A stretch of DNA of 64,000 bases. Source: Hofstenia miamia (lineage: Eukaryota; Xenacoelomorpha; Acoela). The notes under the pieces are model-generated. The model searched no databases. It was not told the DNA's origin and saw nothing but the letters and a program-made list of their open reading frames with translations. Below are positions 60,050-64,000 of the stretch, in pieces. The translations under genes were made by a program, and so were the position numbers. Position 1 is the stretch's first letter. Every line of letters begins with the position of its first letter. The stretch spans positions 30,440 through 94,439 of the forward strand of contig SCFE01000116.1 in the NCBI GenBank assembly GCA_004352715.1, given 5' to 3'.

Positions 60050-61790
60050 TAAAAGATTATGAGAATAGAGTCTATATTTCAAGATCATTAACTGTTGATG
60101 AAAGAATGATGAGAATTAATTGATAATGGTTCTTAAGATTCAGAACCTGAAGCTTTTCCATAAAAATGTTGAAGTTTCTCTGCAATGTCTAAATGAAATG
60201 AATCTTAGATCTTGTACTCTATATCTGGTAAAATGTCCATTGTGCACTTTTGAAAAGCAAATCAACTTTATGAATCATGTTATGTTTAGGTCTCTGTCAA
60301 TTGTATGTGTCACAAAAATATGGTTAGATAATGTTACTGATAATCTATTTTTAGCACAAAAATACTCAGTGGTTGCAAGAGCCAACCACAAGCCATGTGA
60401 ACATGGAGTTCTGGTGTTAATGCAATGTAATGTAAAAACAGCTGTTGATTTTGGTTGTGCATATACAGTTACTTTTGATTCATATTCCATATTTGATATT
60501 TTCATATACAACCCTCTGCAGTCAAGTATTTGCAGATTTCTTAATATTACTCTATCTCTTTTGACAATGTTTTCTGGATACAAGGCAATTATTTGTGGTG
60601 ATTTCAATACGCCAGATTTTGACTGGTGGCAATACTACAGAAAAAATTCCAATAATATGTTGCTTGTTGATGGCCTGATAGTAGCTGGCTTTTGACAATT
60701 TGTAAACTGTCTGATTCATTTATTTGGCAATGTGCTTGATTTGATATTTTCAATTTTAGTGATTGCAGCATTTCATAACCATTCATTCAATTTGATTTCT
60801 TTGACCATTTAGGAATGGTGGCTGAATTCTCTTTTCAATCTAATAACAAAGAAGACACATCCCAAGTTTTCAGTATACCAAGTAGTGCCTATCCTGAGAT
60901 GTGTGCTTTTCTCAACAGTTTGATCTTTTCTGTTATTTGAGACTCACCTGAATTTTGCTTTTTAGAAAGCTTGTTTATCAACATTAATTATATTTTAGAT
61001 ACTTACTACAGACTTACTACAGACAGAAGAAAAGAAGAGAGCTATTTTACTTCTATGCATCTCACAGTGTACATCTGTCTAATAAACTATGGCTAAATGA
61101 TGATTAGCTAAAAAGTTTACTTTATCCAACTTTAATTTAACTGAGCAGCTGGAAAGAGATTACCTGGAATCAGTTGAACTAGATACAGCTTTATTTATTA
61201 GTGATTTTATAAAAGACTCTCCTAAAACATTACATATTTGCTTTAAACTTTTAAAAACCATTAAATCAGACAATAAAATCCCAACCATGATGAAGAAGAA
61301 AGGAGCTGAACATCAAGGTATGAATAACATAGTAAATGTTTTCAAACAGTACTTTTCTAGTGTGTTCATTATGGAAATCTTGACTTATGAAGATTATTCC
61401 ACAAAATCTCAGGACAATGTTTTCTTCACAGTTGATGAAGTCTAACTTTACAAAATACTTCATTGGGGACAGCAATAGATATAATTTCAGAAATTGCATG
61501 GCTCTGGGATTGGTGGGAATCTGCTACAATGGTTATCTGCATATCTGTGTAATAGGAGGGAAATTAGCATGTGTTCCTACTATTCTATTTATTGAGGGTT
61601 TTAAGCTGTTGTGTGGATTGACTGATGTTACAAAATTAACTAACTCCTCCTGCTATTATAAGTAAACAGGAGATAATGTTATGGAAGAGTGGCCACACTT
61701 GGCCAACCTAATACAGATAACTTTTAGAAGAGTTGTATAAGACTAGAGCCTTAATTAGATTAAGAAACAAGAAACCCTAACTCTTTTGTG
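60050..61790 (+). pseudogene. LINE remnant: endonuclease to start of RT
   Basis: Forward frames give CVTKIWLDNVTDNLFLAQKY and IICGDFNTPDFDWWQYY, the ETWL and GDFN motifs of the APE-type endonuclease. These are followed by HLGMVAEFSFQSNNKED, VNVFKQYFSSVF and a weak SAYLCNRRE-like polymerase piece. Many stops and shifts; an old copy of a different family from the 7.4-9.4 kb LINE. Confidence 0.6.
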
Positions 61791-61809
61791 CAAGTGGTGA
61801 ACCAAAGTG

Positions 61810-62328
61810 CTAAGTAAAATAACCTAAGCTCAGTGTAATAATAATAAATTCCATTATGGATGAATAGCAGTACAAATACCCTAAACATTTGCCTAACCTA
61901 TTTAAAGGATGGCCATTCACCAGCTTACCTGCCAAATGGGTATCCTTTAACAATGCATTTGAAAAATTAGAAACACATTTTATAAAAGTAAAGTCAAAAT
62001 AATAAAGTAAAAAGGATTTACCAAGAATAACTGCCAATCTGAAAATAAATAAATCACACATATTTATACAAAGAAAACTGGTGAAGGAATCAAACAATAG
62101 TACAATGTTGTTAACATAAATAAATAAAACAGGTGCTGTACAATAACCTTTTAAGCATACAAAAATACTGTGAAATAATTGAATGGAAATAATTAAGCTA
62201 AAATTGCAAAGTTTACAAAAGAACTGAAATTCATTAATATCAAAATTAAAATAGATAATTGATGCAGTAATACCACAATAGACAACAGTGTGTGAAAATT
62301 CAGAAATTTCAATCCAGTTAGGAAGCAC
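61810..62328 (-). pseudogene. Possible LINE reverse transcriptase fragment
   Basis: The minus-strand 172-residue frame contains APVLFIYVNNIVLLFDSFTS, resembling the motif B to C segment of LINE polymerases (PLLFLIYVND type), but the YxDD box is not clear. Confidence 0.35.
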
Positions 62329-63291
62329 TGCTTATTGTATTTTTAAATTTCTAATGTTTTCTTAGTTCAAAATCTTTGCTTACAAGTTTTAAGATTAAAA
62401 ATAAACATTTGCTTATTAAATTCATTGAGTTATACAAATTTTGGTAGATATCATTTCCAGTTATTCTGAATGTTATAATAATGGGTGTTCAGGGAGCCAT
62501 CCCATAAAAGAAAAAGTTTGCATCTATTTAATATCAATTGCATCATATTAAATATTTCAGTTGCAAAGTGTTTTATAATGATAAATATATCATTTCCAAA
62601 CTAATCTTAAAAACACATTTGGAGGAGATGTAAATTAGGATTTATCAGCATACAGGCTACTAGAAATATCTTTCAAAAAATTAGCAAAAACGTAAAACAC
62701 AGAAGTAGATGAAGCTTGTTTACAAATTATGAGGGCACCATTTTCCCCTAAACAAAAGTTTTGGGGAAAAATGGTTCAATTCATCAATACTTAGAGAAAA
62801 GCATATGAATATATGCATTTATATAAATCATGTAATGAAACACAAACAAAGAACAAATTTACCAATTTGTAATATCTAATAAGTATGTTAACTTGAATTA
62901 ATTTTCTTCATGCACATCAGAAAAAAATATTTTACAAACTTAAATGTTGGTTTTTTGACTTCTTAGCAAACATTGGCAAAACACTGAATATTCTGAATGG
63001 AATATTTAAAGCATGCATTGCCTGTTTGCAATTAGGTACATATTGTAATGAACAATTCATTTCTTGAAAGCCATTAGTTCATAGTTGCATAATTAGGGTT
63101 TTAATTTTACGTAGGCTTTAGATACACTTTAGATGACAATTCAATCACCAAAAATTTTGGGCTTTTGTTATATATATATNNNNNNNNNNNNNNNNNNNNN
63201 NNNNNNNNNNNNNNNNNNNNNNNNNNNNNNNNNNNNNNNNNNNNNNNNNNNNNNNNNNNNNNNNNNNNNNNNNNNNNNNNNNNNNNNNNNN

Positions 63292-63325
<34 letters not shown>

Positions 63326-64000
63326 ATCATTTATGTAGCATAATCCAAAGCATAATGCTGCTAAGAAGAGAAGATTGGATGATTAGTCAGAATTAAGATT
63401 GAATTATTATTTATTGATTATGAATTAAAAAACAATTTAAATTTATTTATCATCATTATGTTTGTAAAATGCAACTAAGAAACAATATTGCAAATTAGTA
63501 CTTGTTGACAAATAATTTGGCAAAACAAAGAGGGAAATAATGCTTCCATTATTTTTATCCATTTTGATTAGTAGGGAGCAAATTTGCTTCCATTATTTTT
63601 AGCCATTTTTGGCAGATGATCTAAATTTGAATTTTGAGTGACAGGTACTTTTTGGAAGTTAACTATAAATATGTGAGAAATCATTTTGGAAATTGTTGAA
63701 GTAAATTCTTCAAAAATCTTATCTTTAGATTTTATATTGGTTTGCTTATTTATACAGAATGTCAAGCTAAACAGTAAATGCAGTAGTATTGGTTTGGGTA
63801 CATATCTGGAGTGACTCAAGGTTCCTTGATCCAAGCCATAAACCTTCATTTACATTAGGGGTATGAATAGGAGTTTTTCTCCATTTAGCTGACTATTGAT
63901 TCATTCATTTACATGTATTAAATAACAGACTTCCAAGATAAGGCTAGTTAGCCTACCATAGGTTATATCTATATTATATTATCTTGACTATAAACAGACT
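62329..64000. other. AT-rich sequence; (TA)n with 112-N gap at 63180-63291; no gene seen
   Basis: TA tracts at 63171-63179 and 63292-63323 flank the gap. No motif-bearing frame. Confidence 0.5.

Noticed and set aside
1-64000. CRISPR arrays, operons, Shine-Dalgarno sites, rRNA or tRNA genes
   Set aside because: The sequence is eukaryotic in character; no regularly spaced repeats, cloverleaf or rRNA-like segment was recognised. A tRNA scan would be the decisive test and could not be run.

Overview
The window is AT-rich animal DNA, most likely from an arthropod. The grounds are spliceosomal introns, including several of exactly 44 nt, and a dense load of Tc1/mariner (maT- and rosa-like), piggyBac, hAT-like, Penelope-like and non-LTR elements. 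There is no bacterial-type gene organisation. No species can be named from the sequence alone.

The backbone of the right two thirds is one host gene on the minus strand, a two-pore cation channel closest to TPC2 (TPCN2). I assembled 23 exons by hand from 57,047 down to 21,542 using splice signals, reading phase and family resemblance. They cover the N-terminal region and domain I (57.0-51.6 kb), the inter-domain linker (49.0 and 32.5-32.3 kb) and domain II up to the second pore (32.0-21.5 kb). The start codon and first exon(s) above 57.05 kb, and the last helix and C-terminus below 21.5 kb, were not found. Introns range from 44 nt to about 16 kb and hold most of the transposons.

Layout: 0-1.3 kb, a frameshifted coding-like segment I do not recognise. 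1.4-7.3 kb, an inverted segmental duplication carrying a broken Tc1/mariner copy, a second Tc1-like element in a (TA)n tract, and two 1,000-N gaps. 7.4-9.4 kb, a non-LTR retrotransposon inserted into a piggyBac element (9.4-11.0 kb). 11.0-13.8 kb, a compact retroelement with 68-bp perfect terminal direct repeats and a 660-aa reverse transcriptase-RNase H; it is the most unusual item. 14.8-18.6 kb, a full-length mariner and a deleted mariner derivative. 20.3-21.0 kb, LINE debris. 21.5-57.0 kb, the channel gene; its 16-kb intron holds a nested stack of a Tc1-like element, a LINE, a rosa-like element and a maT-like element, the last carrying another DDE-type transposase unit (38.3-41.9 kb). 53.1-55.8 kb, a DD37D mariner with an intact frame next to a splice donor. 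57.4-62.3 kb, Penelope-like and LINE remnants. 62.3-64 kb, AT-rich sequence with no gene seen.

Assembly quality matters here. Several N runs, including single Ns and a 7-N gap, are flanked by direct or inverted copies of the same sequence, sometimes with about 2% difference. This looks like unmerged haplotype or contig ends. At least four apparent duplications are therefore probably artefacts.
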